A DNA stretch of 64,000 nucleotides from Panax quinquefolius (lineage: Eukaryota > Streptophyta > Magnoliopsida > Apiales > Araliaceae). Of the stretch, positions 21,638 through 33,260 are shown in pieces. The position numbers and the translations under genes are program-made. Location: the NCBI GenBank assembly GCA_020205615.1, contig CM035170.1, positions 37,360,143 to 37,424,142 of the forward strand. Direction: 5' to 3'. The notes under the pieces were generated by a model. It saw only the letters and a program-made list of their open reading frames with translations. It had not been told where the DNA came from and did not search any database. Numbering within the stretch: position 1 is the stretch's first letter; every line of letters starts with the position of its first letter.

Positions 21638-22999
21638 CTAGCGTGGTTTAGATTCTTCTATTACCTTATTTGTCAATTCTCCAGGAATTGATTTTTTAAT
21701 AAGTATTTTTATCCTTGCTGGAGTATTCACTACAGGTTTATGTGACTTTATCATTTTTCTAGCATCATTAAATGCATCTGGTATTTGATTTGCAATATTT
21801 TGTAAATAAATAATTCTTTGAACTTCAATTTCACATTGTCCTGTACAAGGATCAAGTGAATTTAATTCTGATGCATTCCATAATATCCTAGAGGGTTTTT
21901 TATTTAAAACTTTCCCTCCTCCTAAAGGTGAAAATACAAATTCATCAAAATAACAATCTACATAACGTGCAGTAAAAACATCTCCAGTTAAAGGCTTAAG
22001 ATATCTGATAATAGAAGGAGAATCAAAACCAACATAAATACCTATTCTTCGTTGGGCTCCCATTTTAGTTCTTTGTGGAGGTGCAATTGGAACATATACT
22101 GCACTTCCAAAAACTTAAAACTGTGATATGTTGAGTATCTGTCCAAGAACTAACTGTAGAGGAGAAAATTTATGAAGAGCCGTTGGTCTTACTCGAATGA
22201 TGGCTGCAGCATGAAGAATTGCATGACCCCAAACTGAGGTAGGTAAGTTAGCCCTTAACATTAATGGTCGGGTAATTAGTTGAAGTCTTTTTATTAAAGA
22301 TTCAGCTAAACCATTTTGTGTATGAATATGAGGAACAAAATGCTCAATGGAGATTCCAATAGTCATACAAAAATCATTAAAAGTCATTGATGAAAATCCA
22401 GCTGTGTTATCAAGTCGAATCGACTTGATTGGATGATCCGAGAACTGAGCCCGTAACTTGATTATTTGAGCAAGAAGTTTTGAGAAGGCAAAATTTCGAG
22501 AAGAGAGAAGATAAACATGAGACCATCTAGTTGAAGCATCTATTAAAACCATGAAATATCGAAATGGGCCAGACAATGGGTGAATAGGTCCACAAATGTC
22601 TCCTTGAATTCTCTCTAGGAATTTTGGGCCTTCTTTATAAACTTTTACTGGTGATGGTCGAACAATTAATTTTCCTCGAGAACACGCAGCACAAGGAAAT
22701 TCACTACTACAAAAAACCTTCTTATTTTTGAGAGGATGACCAATAGAATTTTCAATAATACGACGCATCATAGAAGTACCTGGATGGCCGAGTCTTTCAT
22801 GCCAAAGCATAAAGGATTTGGGATCTATGATTTTTGGAATCATAACATTATGAGACTCAATTACTCTAATTTTCATAGTATATAATCCAGAAGAAATTGA
22901 ATGAAGTTTTTCTAAGATATTCTTTTTTTTCAGAAATAGTAGAAGTGATGAGAAGATATTCATTATCATTCTCATTGGTTGTTTCAATGTGAAAACCAT
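21638..22999 (-). pseudogene. Copia integrase
   Basis: The N-terminal zinc-finger region (WHERLGHPG, then CAACSRGK) is followed by a core with GDICGPIHP, the residues DNTAGFSS around the second catalytic position (normally DN-A-EF, so the partner residue is altered), and the ENGLAES-type motif, here NGLAESLIKRL. A separate frame (21638-22063) gives the downstream IGIYVGFDSPSIIRYL segment. A stop at about 22114 separates the two. Confidence 0.9.
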
Positions 23000-23043
23000 T
23001 TAGTTGAATATCTTTAAAACTAAGCAAATTTCTTCTTGATTTA

Positions 23044-23250
23044 CTAGAATATAGAGCATTTTTTATAAAAACTTGTGTCTTCATTTGGAAGCATGAAACT
23101 AGCTTTTCCAAATCTCTCGATTAAATTTGATGTGCCAGAGATAGTTCCTACATTTCCCTTAGCTTTGATTAGTTGTGAAAAATATTTCTCACTTTGAAGG
23201 ATTGTAAGAGTTGTTGCACTGTCTACTAAACATATATCCTCCATATCCAT
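23044..23250 (-). pseudogene. Copia protease
   Basis: The segment DICLVDSATTLTIL holds the aspartic protease motif (DSAT-type). A second half continues in another frame (22866-23111, NALYSSKSRRNLLSF), showing a frameshift within the domain. Confidence 0.8.
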
Positions 23251-23390
23251 TAAAGATGGTCTGACACATATAAAAACATAAATAAGAAAAGTTACATTTC
23301 ATTTATAATTTTATTCATGATAAACACATACCACATATAGAATGAAAACTAATAATATTATACATGCAGGGTGTTTAATTAAAACAAAAA

Positions 23391-24414
23391 TTAAACGATA
23401 TCCCAAAAGATACTTTCAGAAGGTTCAGTAATATCAACAACCTTTTCCTCATTGTTGGTTATTGGTGGATCATCAACAATATTCAATTGATGATTAACAA
23501 AGTTTGTTTCTGCCTCCATTACTTTGTTCTTTTGAGACTCCTGGAATAAATTAGCCAGATGCCTCGGCGTACGATAGGTACGCGACCAATGCTCTTTCAT
23601 CCCACACCTAAAATAAACATCTGGTTTGTTCTTTATCTGTGATGCATTTTCTTTATTTTTACCTGACCCAGACACTTGCCACTTCTGGTGGCCTGAATTG
23701 TTTCAGTTCTAGAACTTGTTGTTATGATAGTCTCGTTTATTCTTTCGTCCCCAAGGCTTCTTATTATATGACCATCTATTGTCATGTTTATTCTGCTGGA
23801 ATGACGTCTTTGTTAATATCCCGTGATGGAGTAGCACTTTTGATTGGAGTACTTGATGATTTTTCAACAACAATTCATTATTATTTTTTTGCAACAAGGA
23901 GGATGAACAATAAGTCATTTTGAATTTTGTGAACTTTACTATGTCTATATTGTTTGTGATGAATCATGTTGGTGGGATGAAAAGTTGAGAGTGTTTTCTC
24001 TAAAATTTGGGTTTTAAACTGGATCTCACATAAAGCCAAAGTAGAGGTTATTATATAAACATTGGAACTATATTCCGTAATTGATTTGTAATCTTGTAGC
24101 CTTAAATTAAGCCACTCAAATTTGGCATTAGGGAGAACAACCAATTTTTGGTGGTTAAATCTTTCTTTTAGTTGTGTCCATAAAGACAAAGGATCTTTTA
24201 CTGTTAAATATTCAGTCTTTAATTCTTCATCAATATGGTGACGAAGAAAAATTATGGCTTTTGCATTTTGTGTCGAAGTTGCTATATTTCCTGATTCAAT
24301 AGTCTTTTCTAACTCATTTGCACTAAGGTGCAATTCTGCATCAAGTGCCCAAGCCAAATAGTTGTCTCCAGAGATTTTTCAAAATAGAAAAATCTATTTT
24401 GCCAAGTTTGCCAT
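23391..24414 (-). pseudogene. Copia gag
   Basis: A likely ATG at 24414-24412 is followed within about 12 codons by two in-frame stops, then an open frame (NYLAWALDAELHL...) typical of the copia gag (UBN2) domain, with LWTQLKERFNHQK. A zinc knuckle near 23600 reads FRCGMKEHWSRTYRT. Its first and last cysteines of the usual C-x2-C-x4-H-x4-C are replaced by F and Y, so RNA binding is probably lost. Confidence 0.85.
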
Positions 24415-24654
24415 CTATTCTGGGTTAAAACACAATTTTATTATTTATTAAAATAATAAATAATTGCATTTATGATATAGAAAAAATAAACTAAGTTACA
24501 ACCTCAAGTGGTGATAAAATGCAAATATAAATAATATAAATATTCTTATATTTATGTTATTAGCATATTATTTTAGTAAAAAGAATATGCAATCGTTAAT
24601 GTATATACAAGTATTATATTTCAACAAAAAATATATATACAAAAATGCAAATGG

Positions 24655-24846
24655 ATCTTCATCCGACATGCGGTAGTTCGCATAGACATGCTATTCCAAC
24701 AGAATAATAAAGAATGGAATAACAGAAGAATTTCACCATGCATGCGGTAGTCCACGTAGACAGGTTATTCCAACAGAATAATAAATAATGGAATAACAGA
24801 AGAATTTCACCATGCATGCGGTATTCCGCATAGACAAGTTATTCCC
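24655..24846. repeat. Tandem repeat (about 76 bp x 2.5) in copia leader
   Basis: Units contain CATGCATGCGGTAGTCC, GTAGACAGGTTATTCC and AACAGAATAATAAA, near 24665, 24738 and 24813. Confidence 0.85.
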
Positions 24847-25007
24847 ACAATTTAATAAGCGGTAAAAAGGTTCCTACCAAGTCTTGTAAGATAAATAAGG
24901 ATAGGTAGTACCACTGTAAATAACAGAATTTAAAATGGATAATAAAACATAAATATATCTTGACAATTAAAGAATATAATAGGCGGCAAAGCCAGTCCAA
25001 TTGTAAG

Positions 25008-25152
25008 AATAACGTTATACTATTGGTGGCATAGCAAAACCGGTAGTATAATAATAAATTGCAAGAATTTAAAGCCAATTATAAGAATAAAATTATATTA
25101 TTGGTGGCATAGCCAAACCGGTAATATAATAATAAATTGCAAGAATTTAATT
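25008..25152. repeat. Tandem duplication (about 73 bp x 2) in copia leader
   Basis: The block TATTGGTGGCATAGC..AACCGGTA, then AATAATAAATTGCAAGAATT, occurs twice, directly before the primer-binding site. Confidence 0.85.
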
Positions 25153-25159
25153 TTACCAT

Positions 25160-25190
25160 CTCAGTTGGTTAGAGCTTCGTGCTGATAACG
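25160..25190 (-). promoter_or_regulatory. Copia primer-binding site matching a tRNA 5' half
   Basis: The minus strand after the LTR reads CGTTATCAGCACGAAGCTC and continues TAACCAACTGAG. Its complement, CTCAGTTGGTTAGAGC.TCGTGCT.ATAACG, corresponds to the D arm through anticodon stem of plant tRNA-Ile as I remember it, not to a tRNA 3' end. Confidence 0.65.
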
Positions 25191-25468
25191 TGTTATAAAA
25201 CTTTAGCAAAATGTAGAAAGATACTCTTATAATTGTTGCATAAATTTAGAGAGAATAAGTAAGAGAAAAAGAGAGAGAAAACATTCAGAGAAATTCTTAT
25301 TATTTCCTTCAGAACCATTACCTTATATAGGCAATGCAGAGGAGTCACGGGGGAGGGGAAGGGTTCACAGAAGAAGGAAGGAAAGGAGAAAGGAAAGGGA
25401 GTCACGGGGAGAATAAGAAGAAAGAAAGGAAAGAGTTCCCTCCTCAGGAGGGAATCACATCTTTAACA
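25191..25468 (-). repeat. Copia 5' LTR (278 bp)
   Basis: Same ends as the 3' LTR. It is longer by an insertion in the purine-rich part (around 25360-25400). TATA box at 25323-25329. Confidence 0.93.
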
Positions 25469-25560
25469 TAAAATAAATTATGAAGAGAACAAAATATATA
25501 TTAATAATCGTAAACACTCAAAAATTTGCATTCCTGTTGCTAAAATTGTAGGAGGGCAAA

Positions 25561-25777
25561 ATCGTCTTCCGGAGATAACCCTGGAAGTCAAATTAGCTCA
25601 ATCCCGGAGACAACCCCGGGATACTTAGTTTTCCATCTCAGAGACAACCCCAAGATACTCAGTTCCAGTCCCGGAGATAAACCCGAGAGATTTAGTCCCA
25701 ACCTCGGAGATAACCCCGAGAGATACATTTTCAGTTCCCGAGATAACCCCAGAGAAGTCCGTTCTAATCCCCAGAAG
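25561..25777. repeat. Minisatellite of GGAGATAACCCCGAGAGA units
   Basis: About six degenerate copies of a roughly 33-bp unit (CCCGGAGATAACCCCGAGAGATT...AGTCCCAA). It ends exactly where the hAT left terminus begins. Confidence 0.85.
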
Positions 25778-26107
25778 TAGGAGTGAGCATTCGGATAATA
25801 ACCGAACCGAATAAGAATTTCGATTATACCCGAAAACAAAAACTACCCTGTTTTAGATATCCGAACAATTAACCAAAATTTTTAATAATCAAATAACCGA
25901 ATTTAAAAGACTTGACGTTTGTCAATTACCAGCAGTACTGCAGTCCAGTGAATTGAAAGACAGTTAACTACATTATGTAGCCTATATATTACAAAAGACT
26001 CAGTCAGTAGCAAAAATGAATGACAGTCAACTACATATTACACAAACATGAAATACAGTCGACACTCGACATATAACAGCAACAACACAATGTTCCTACA
26101 TGATTAA

Positions 26108-27857
26108 TGTTGGGTAAATTCTAGTTACGCACAACACGCAAGTATACGTGGTCAACAAGTAATAAAGAGTAAGTAAGTATCGTTCCCACGGAGAATTAAT
26201 TAATAAAGTTCACCAAGCATTAACCCATAACCATTTCAGTCTTATTTAAACGATTGCTTTGAGTTTTTATATTTACACTATGAAATTAAATAGTACTAAC
26301 TACCCCTAGAATGGGACTAGATAATAAAGACATGAGATTACAATTTTCCATATTGCATCATTTAAATCAACACACTTCTAGTTAAACCAAATTAATTATA
26401 ATGGATTGTTAGTCGAGAACACGAAAGTGAAATATAGCCATCTCTCGATGTACCATACTCATATCACATATAATCCACAATTGATAGAATACACATGAAC
26501 ACCCACATTACCTAAACCACTATATGTCTATGTGATTTACAAATAATTAGGGTTTGAACCCAAGTCCTCAATTGACTACGAGTGGTGCTTCAGTATATGT
26601 CTATCCTAAGCACAAATCATATATTCCATCACCATGTAGAACATACAAACACAAGCTATCAAGATCAAATCTAAACCCATACTTCGTCTTTCAAGTTCAT
26701 ATGGGTTATCACAGTAATTGATGACCAATCAACTAAGCAAATAAGCGTGAATCTTAATAGACAATCTCATAACAATTAATAAGACTAACAATGAAGTATG
26801 TCAAAATAAACTAGGCAATAGATTCCATTGTAATCCCAAAATAGAGTTTAACTCATAGTTGAATTAGAATCCATGATCCACAATTGAATATACATTGAAA
26901 GATACAATAGAAGTAAAGAGAGTTAGGGATCAAGAATAGCAAATCTGAGTTTCTTCTCTTGTTTCACTTCTGAACCTTCAAGGATCTTCAATTGCTTCAA
27001 TCCCCAAATCTTAGTTATTTTAGGGTTCTAATCTAATCTAAAAAGAAAGAGAAGAAAAGAAATAATGATAGCTTTAGCCCCCAAGGGGTGGAATCTGTTT
27101 TTCCTAATGTAAATACGTCTAATATATAAGCCCTAATTAAATCCCCCTCCTAATACGCTTCAATTGTCATTGTTTAATGAAAAGTCACTTTGGTCAACAC
27201 ACCGAAGTCGCTGGCCGCAAGAATTGGCCTAAGTTATGCTACCGCTATGAAAGTCGAAAATCGCGTCTTTTTTTACATCAGAAGTCGCTATGACACAAGC
27301 AGAATTTGCGCACCCGCATGTTGATTGATTCTCACGCAGCAGTGCTCGTAAAATGGCCATAACTTTTGATCCGAAAAGAGTTACGGGGCCTGCCACCTAT
27401 CAAATCGAAGATATCGACGAGCTTTACAACTTGCATTCTTCGATGATTGAGAAATTCTGGCCGGATGAAGATTGAAATTGAGCTGGAAGGGACTGCTTAT
27501 GCAAATGGCTAACCAAAAGCAATAAGTTTGACGTCCGTTAATACGAAGATCATAACTCTTGCATCCGAACTCGATTAGAACGATTCAAGATGTTAGAAAA
27601 TCTCTGAAGACGCTTCTACAATGTAAGCTAAGTTCCAAACCAAGAACATGAAGTAAACATGAAAGCCCAAATGATGTCCGGATTGCTTTTCTTTGCATTT
27701 TCCTTGCTTTTTCTTACCAATAGTCGCTCACACCGCTCCCAAACATATAACCTACAAAATGAACACAAAATGCATGAAAAGTAACTAAGATACATAAATA
27801 TAAGCAACTAATTCAAGTAAAAGATACCGGATAAGTGTATATAAAATCCACTTATCA
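26108..27857 (-). repeat. Athila-1 3' LTR (1750 bp)
   Basis: Minus strand starts TGATAAGTGG at 27857 and ends TTTACCCAACA at 26108. It starts with a hairpin GATAAGTG...CACTTATC (27830-27856). Confidence 0.93.
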
Positions 27858-27896
27858 AATACCCCCAAACTTAAACCATTGCTTGTCCGCAAGCAA
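27858..27896 (-). promoter_or_regulatory. Athila-1 polypurine tract and preceding hairpin
   Basis: The minus strand has TTGCTTGCGGACAAGCAA (27896-27879), a perfect 7-bp hairpin with CGGA loop, then AAGTTTGGGGGTATT directly before the LTR. Confidence 0.8.
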
Positions 27897-29030
27897 CACA
27901 ATATAATGCAATCTACATGCTATGCAAGCTACGCTACTATGACAATGAATCCCTAGATTTCCAGCCATGTTATGAATTCCAATACGATATGCCTCAGAGA
28001 AATATCAAGATCCAAGAACAAAGCATCAAACTAAGTTAAAGACATAATGACATACAATCATATAATCCTAACCTGCTATAAAGATGTTGTGTGTGTGTGA
28101 TGTGTTCACATATAAACTTGAGAAAGGTGAGGATTTCACATGTTATACTGCTTAAGAAAGAAAACTGAGGTTCAAACCAAGAACTATGCATACAAATGAA
28201 ACAACAACTACTCCAACACATCAGTTCAAGCTAAGGTTCAACAAAGGGTTTATTCTGCTTTATTTTTACCCACGGGGCGATTTTTGCACTTTTCCGCGGT
28301 GTTTATTGATTTTTATTTTATTTTATTTTATATATATATATATATATATTTCCCATGTCTGTGCAATGTCTCATTCCATTAGGCTAATGATTATACCCTT
28401 AGCGAAGCTTTCAACCAACGACTTCTGCATTATTAAGACCTTAGGCGCTAGGTGTAGAGACAATCACCTCGGGCATACTTACTCAAGTAACAAAGGCCCC
28501 GAAACAAGACTAGCCACGATAATTATTCAATATATATTTTTTTATAAAGCAAGCATACCCATGCGTTCCCCAAAACTTGAGTTTAATTGTCTTCATAGTC
28601 ATTACTCACTTCCTACACAATTCTATCATTAAAAATAACATTTTCCTCTCAGCAGACAAGCATGCTAATCTTAACCAAGAAGCAAATAGGAACATTGTCG
28701 TGCTACCTCGTAACATCTAAACAGCAAGCATGAATTATATCCTGTATAAAATTATAACTAAGCTCAAGATATCCACTAAATTCAATAATCTATCAAATTT
28801 CTATGTCATCATTGGCCAAATTAGAATTCAACTAACTAAAAGCCTGGGATTATGCAATGTTATGCAACTAAACACATACTAAGTAATCAAGACAATAGAA
28901 AACTAATAAAAAAAATTCATACTAAAATGCCCCTACTATGCAACTTAAACATGCAATCAAACTATATGCAACAACTACTCACTACAACCCAATACCCCCA
29001 GACTTAAAATAAACAATGCCCTCATTGTAA
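27897..29030 (-). other. Athila-1 3' noncoding region
   Basis: No coding motif on the element strand. ORFs here (28036-28221 minus, 28186-28632 plus) show no family features. A short (TA)n lies near 28330. Confidence 0.5.
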
Positions 29031-29280
29031 TTAAAAGTGAAAAAATACTCCCCTAAGTGGCAATGTCATCTCCGTTCGCCTCCTCATGATCCGATGGTAT
29101 ATCAGGCGATGGCTAAGTTTGAGATATTCTATAGTTTGAGACTGAGTGTGGGCTTCTAACTGTCCGAATGCTTGAGTCAGAAATTCTAAAAATTCAGCAT
29201 TTTTTTTTGTGATCGAGCTCGCATGGCCACGCAGTGTTTGGCTTGTGTCAAGGCGCGGCCATGACCTCATGATTCTGGCG
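29031..29280 (-). pseudogene. Athila-1 extra ORF, C-terminal remnant
   Basis: A minus-strand frame encodes MRSWPRLDTSQTL... and runs into IPSDHEEANGDDIAT-stop in the adjoining frame. That parallels the end of the extra ORF of Athila-2 (YPPSDDDEQ-stop at 60794). Both are followed by similar noncoding sequence with TTTAAGTTTGGGG. The rest of the ORF is lost. Confidence 0.55.
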
Positions 29281-29439
29281 ACTTCAAGGTTTTGACTTCT
29301 ATTTGATCCTAAACGCTTATACCAATTGGATTGAACCTGAGAGGAGAAATAATAAAACTATTATTAAGACTTACCACTATGTAAGACCCCGAGTTTTATG
29401 AAATAAAAATATTCAATTTTTCTTATAATTACTATTCAT

Positions 29440-29575
29440 AAGTTACTATTTACGAGTTACTATTCACGAGTTACTATTTATGAGTTACTATTCACGAGTT
29501 ACTATTTATGAGTTACTATTCACGAGTTATTATTCACGAGTACTATTCACAAATCATGATATTTTTTACGTAAGA
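29440..29575. repeat. Tandem GAGTTACTATTCAC repeat
   Basis: About eight copies of a roughly 16-bp unit (GAGTTACTATTYAYG) near the start of the solo LTR. Confidence 0.9.
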
Positions 29576-31734
29576 AGACACTACTCAATAATTGTTACAG
29601 TAATTACTGTTCAATATTTTATTTTATTGATTCAATAATTGCTATGTTGATATTTTATATTATTGTTGTTTCAATAATTGTCACGACACAGTATTTCCTA
29701 ATATCAGATCAATAATTCATATTATTTGAATAATACTATTAGATAACATTATTGGCAATGTCTAGAAAGTTTTGTCAAGGAGAGGTTTGGTCATCTAATT
29801 GCGCGCCAGTAAGGAGAAATCCTTATTGGAAAGCCCCTCTTTCGGGGAACGCACCGATTGTCATTATTGTGATTCTGTAATATTATTTGTGAATAATTAA
29901 TTATTGATTTATATGATAAGGAAAATATTCATTTTATGTGGATATAGATGGAGAAAATTTTTAAAGTGACAATTGTTGAAAATTGATATTTTATCTTTTC
30001 TTATAAAATAATATTTTATTATATTATTATAATATAATAATGGTGATATTTTTATAATGAATGTGTGATATATGAGTATATGAGGAGGAAGAGTATTTTT
30101 GTTACTAAAAATATTTAAAACATGTTAAACATGTTTGTGGACCCCATTTCTTGACTGAAATTTGATTATAGCCTGTAAAATTGTCCGTTTGTGGATTTCG
30201 GTCAATTTTTGTTTGGAATTTGGGAAAACTTAAACTTACAAAGTTGTAGAGAATGAAATTTCCTATAGAAAGTACATGTGGTTTGAATTTTTCTGATAAA
30301 AGGGATATTTATTGTGAATTATTGAAGTTCCAGTATATCGGGTCTGAATTAATTTTTGGAGTTTTAAACATTTTTGTTTAGAAAAACGTTTTTGGTGATT
30401 ATGTCACTTGTATGGCTGATGTCTAGACCAAAAGAGTGGGCTAAGGAAAATTTATATAAATATATTAATATTTTATTAAATTTTCTGCTTTGGTGTTCTA
30501 AGCATTTTCCTATAAATAGGGTGCTTAGGTTAGAATTGAAATCAAACCAGAAACTGAAGTTTTCTCTCTCTATATTATCGAGCTTATTTTGTGAGTATTT
30601 AGATATCTTGAGTGTTTCTATACGGTGCAAGTTCGTTCAGCGTTATATCCGACATTCCAGTACTGCTCTTTTGAGGTAAGGGATAATAAGGGATTTTAAG
30701 GTTTTTATGTTTTTCGGTTTCGTAATTTTTCTGACCTTCAAAATTCTGGAAAAATTTGAAATGATAATTTGATGAGTTTTGTTGATTGTGTCTAAAAATG
30801 GCGATTTTTGGATATATAGATTAAGAGTTATGGTTTTTATGAGAAAAGACTATTTTAAAAGTAAACGCTTATAACTCCTTGTGGTTAACTCCAAAATTGA
30901 TGAAATTTTTATTGGGATTACATGTATATAACAGAAGTATATCGTGTAAATTTCAGAATGTTTGGACAAAAGTACAATTTATGATAAATGTCTAAATATT
31001 TGGCAGTTTTGGCCATATGAAAAATAGTAAATGAATTTTAAAAATTCTAAGAAAAATATATGTTCAATATGGGACTATATTATGCTAAATCCCAGAAAAG
31101 AAATATTTTTGGAACTGATTTGGTATTTTTCATGAAAATGGTCTTGTTATGAGTAAATGAATTAAATATGTTATGTGAAGTAAGAAATTTGGAAAATAGA
31201 ATTTTATGGCTTAAGAATCCTATATAAGGTATATGCAGATTTTTGATGAGGGTTTTGGTTATTGGTGATGAAATCTTATGAGTTTGGTGTTTTAGAATGA
31301 TTAAATGCATTAATTAGTAAAGTATAAACAATTAAAATAAATTATTTATATGTTTAAGAAATGATTAAGATATTGTGGTAATATTAATAATATTAGATTA
31401 TGAGATTATTAAGTGATTTATAACATTTGGATTAAGGTGTTATGAAATCTTTGATTTATGAATATTGCTCTTGAAATTAAATGTAGTTGTTGATCCTATT
31501 GTTTTATTATCCTATATAACATTTTATAACCACGGTGATGGAATTTCTCTTTGACTTGAGTGTAAAGATGGGTAAAGTATTGGTATGATCGTGACTATGG
31601 GTTCTCTTGGCCGAGTGCAAAGTTGAATTGTTGACTAGTATGATCGCGTGACCATTGAATTTACAATGGAATATTTTTAGCTTAAGTGCAAGGTGAATTG
31701 ATCGACATGGTTATAATTATGGTTTATATAAATT

Positions 31735-32095
31735 TCGAAATGATTATATATTTCTTTGAGATATGAATATCTTTGGCCGTAGAGTGCAAATATGACTTGT
31801 TGAATATCTTTGGCTGTCATCGCAAAGATGAATTATTGGTGAATATCTTTGGCTCGTAGAGTGCAAAGATGACTTGTTGAATATCTTTGGCCTGTAGTGC
31901 AACGATGAATTATTGGTGAATATCTTTGGCGATGAAGATGATTGTTATTGAATATCTTTGGCTTGTAGTGCAAAGATGAACTATTGATGAATGTCTTTTG
32001 GCCGTAGTGCAAAGATGACATGTTGTTGAATATCTTTGCCTAAGTGCAAAGATCTTTGATGAATATCTTTGGCCCGTAGTGTAAAGATGAATTTG
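31735..32095. repeat. Tandem GAATATCTTTGGC repeat
   Basis: Around nine copies, spacing 35-45 bp, of GAATATCTTTGGCYGTAGTG followed by CAAAGATGA. The copies are degenerate and slightly variable in length. Confidence 0.9.
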
Positions 32096-33260
32096 TTATA
32101 TGATTATGAAATGCGTGATTTGGTATAACCATGATCTTTGATGTTTGGTGTGTGTGAAAAAGATGCGAAAAGGAATTTAGAACTAAAATTATGATAATGA
32201 GTTATTCACATGATTGTGGACATGAACTGTTGATTGATGTTACAGGGTTAAAACATTGTTGTTGGACTTTTAACATGGAGAAGATAATAGACTTTATGGT
32301 CTATTTGACTCTTCTAATGGATTGCTCGTTCCGCTGCAACTATGGTTGAAAAGTTTTATCATCTACCATATGTTCTAAATATCTGATTTATTATTGATGA
32401 AGGCTATTGAGAATTTAATTATCTTTAGTCATAATATTCTTTTCTGAGCTAGTTGTGCTCACCCTTTTGCTTCACAATTCCTTTCATGTAATAAGAGTGT
32501 AAATTTGGGTCGAAGCGGGGATAACGAGGGGAATGTAAGCGGTGGTCTATATAATTTGTTGAGGTTCTCCTAAATAGTATGAAATTAATTTTATTGAGAA
32601 CTTTAGATAAGTGTGTCGTATTGTATACGTCATTTGATATTTAATTTTGGTAAACCGAATAGGGTGAGGCGAACCCAACTTTGGAAGGGTGTTTTGTCAC
32701 TATCATACAAGATGTCTAATGACATACAACCTCGAAGTTATCATAAGACAGGGTTGTGCACATCCACTTGATGAGTATATCTACGAGCACTACCTATATA
32801 ATCTTGGAGTTTGGTTGAAGTATAATTCTCAATTAGAGACAGTGGTGATAATAATATGTCATGAGAAGACTCACCATTGGAAATAATATAATAGTAATCT
32901 TCTCGTTTTTCTTTGGGGTTTATTGGGTCAACCAAGAATAATTCTGTGGGCATATGATATCTATCATAACCTAGACGCATGGCCTCCCATGAACGAAGGT
33001 TTCCTTGAGCACTTCCCAAAGATTTTAATTTCTAAAACAGTTTTTGACTGTACCTTTATGTAAGGTGTCATGGTAACGTGCTACCCAAGTTGGTGTCAAG
33101 AGTCACAGTTGATATATATATTTGTATCAAAACTCACAACATATGTGTTGTTGTATTTTGCACGACAATAGTTGTAATAAAATTGTAGTTATTTTCTGTA
33201 CCATGTATTTGGTGACTCAAAATAGGTTGGTTGGATTGGACCTATTTTGGGGGCGTCACA

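Larger units (their letters stand above)
19249..25468 (-). mobile_element. Ty1/copia retrotransposon, complete but coding-dead
   Basis: LTRs at 19249-19500 and 25191-25468 have TGTTA...AACA ends, with a 5-bp target duplication TAAAA at 19244-19248 and 25469-25473. On the minus strand the order is gag, protease, integrase, RT, RNase H, which is copia order. Every domain is recognisable but the frame is broken repeatedly. Total length is 6220 bp. It is inserted immediately upstream of the trihelix gene and in the same orientation. Confidence 0.95.
29380..33260 (+). repeat. Chromovirus-type solo LTR (3.9 kb)
   Basis: Starts TGTAAGACCCCGAG and ends GGGGGCGTCACA. The flanks match as ACTAT on both sides if the terminal T is shared (29376-29380 and 33261-33265), so it is a solo LTR with target duplication, inserted in Athila-1. 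It has no coding region and carries two separate tandem arrays. Confidence 0.85.

Noticed and set aside
25155..25195. tRNA gene (tRNA-Ile-like sequence)
   Set aside because: Only the D arm to anticodon stem is present and it abuts the LTR end, so it is read as a primer-binding site.
25588..25839. ORF with repeated LSGLSPGL
   Set aside because: Translation of the minisatellite at 25561-25777; no start context or family match.
31735..32095. CRISPR-like array
   Set aside because: Units follow each other without unique spacers, vary in sequence, and lie in a plant LTR.
32741..33019. 92-codon minus-strand ORF in the solo LTR
   Set aside because: No recognisable domain and located inside LTR sequence whose relatives are noncoding.
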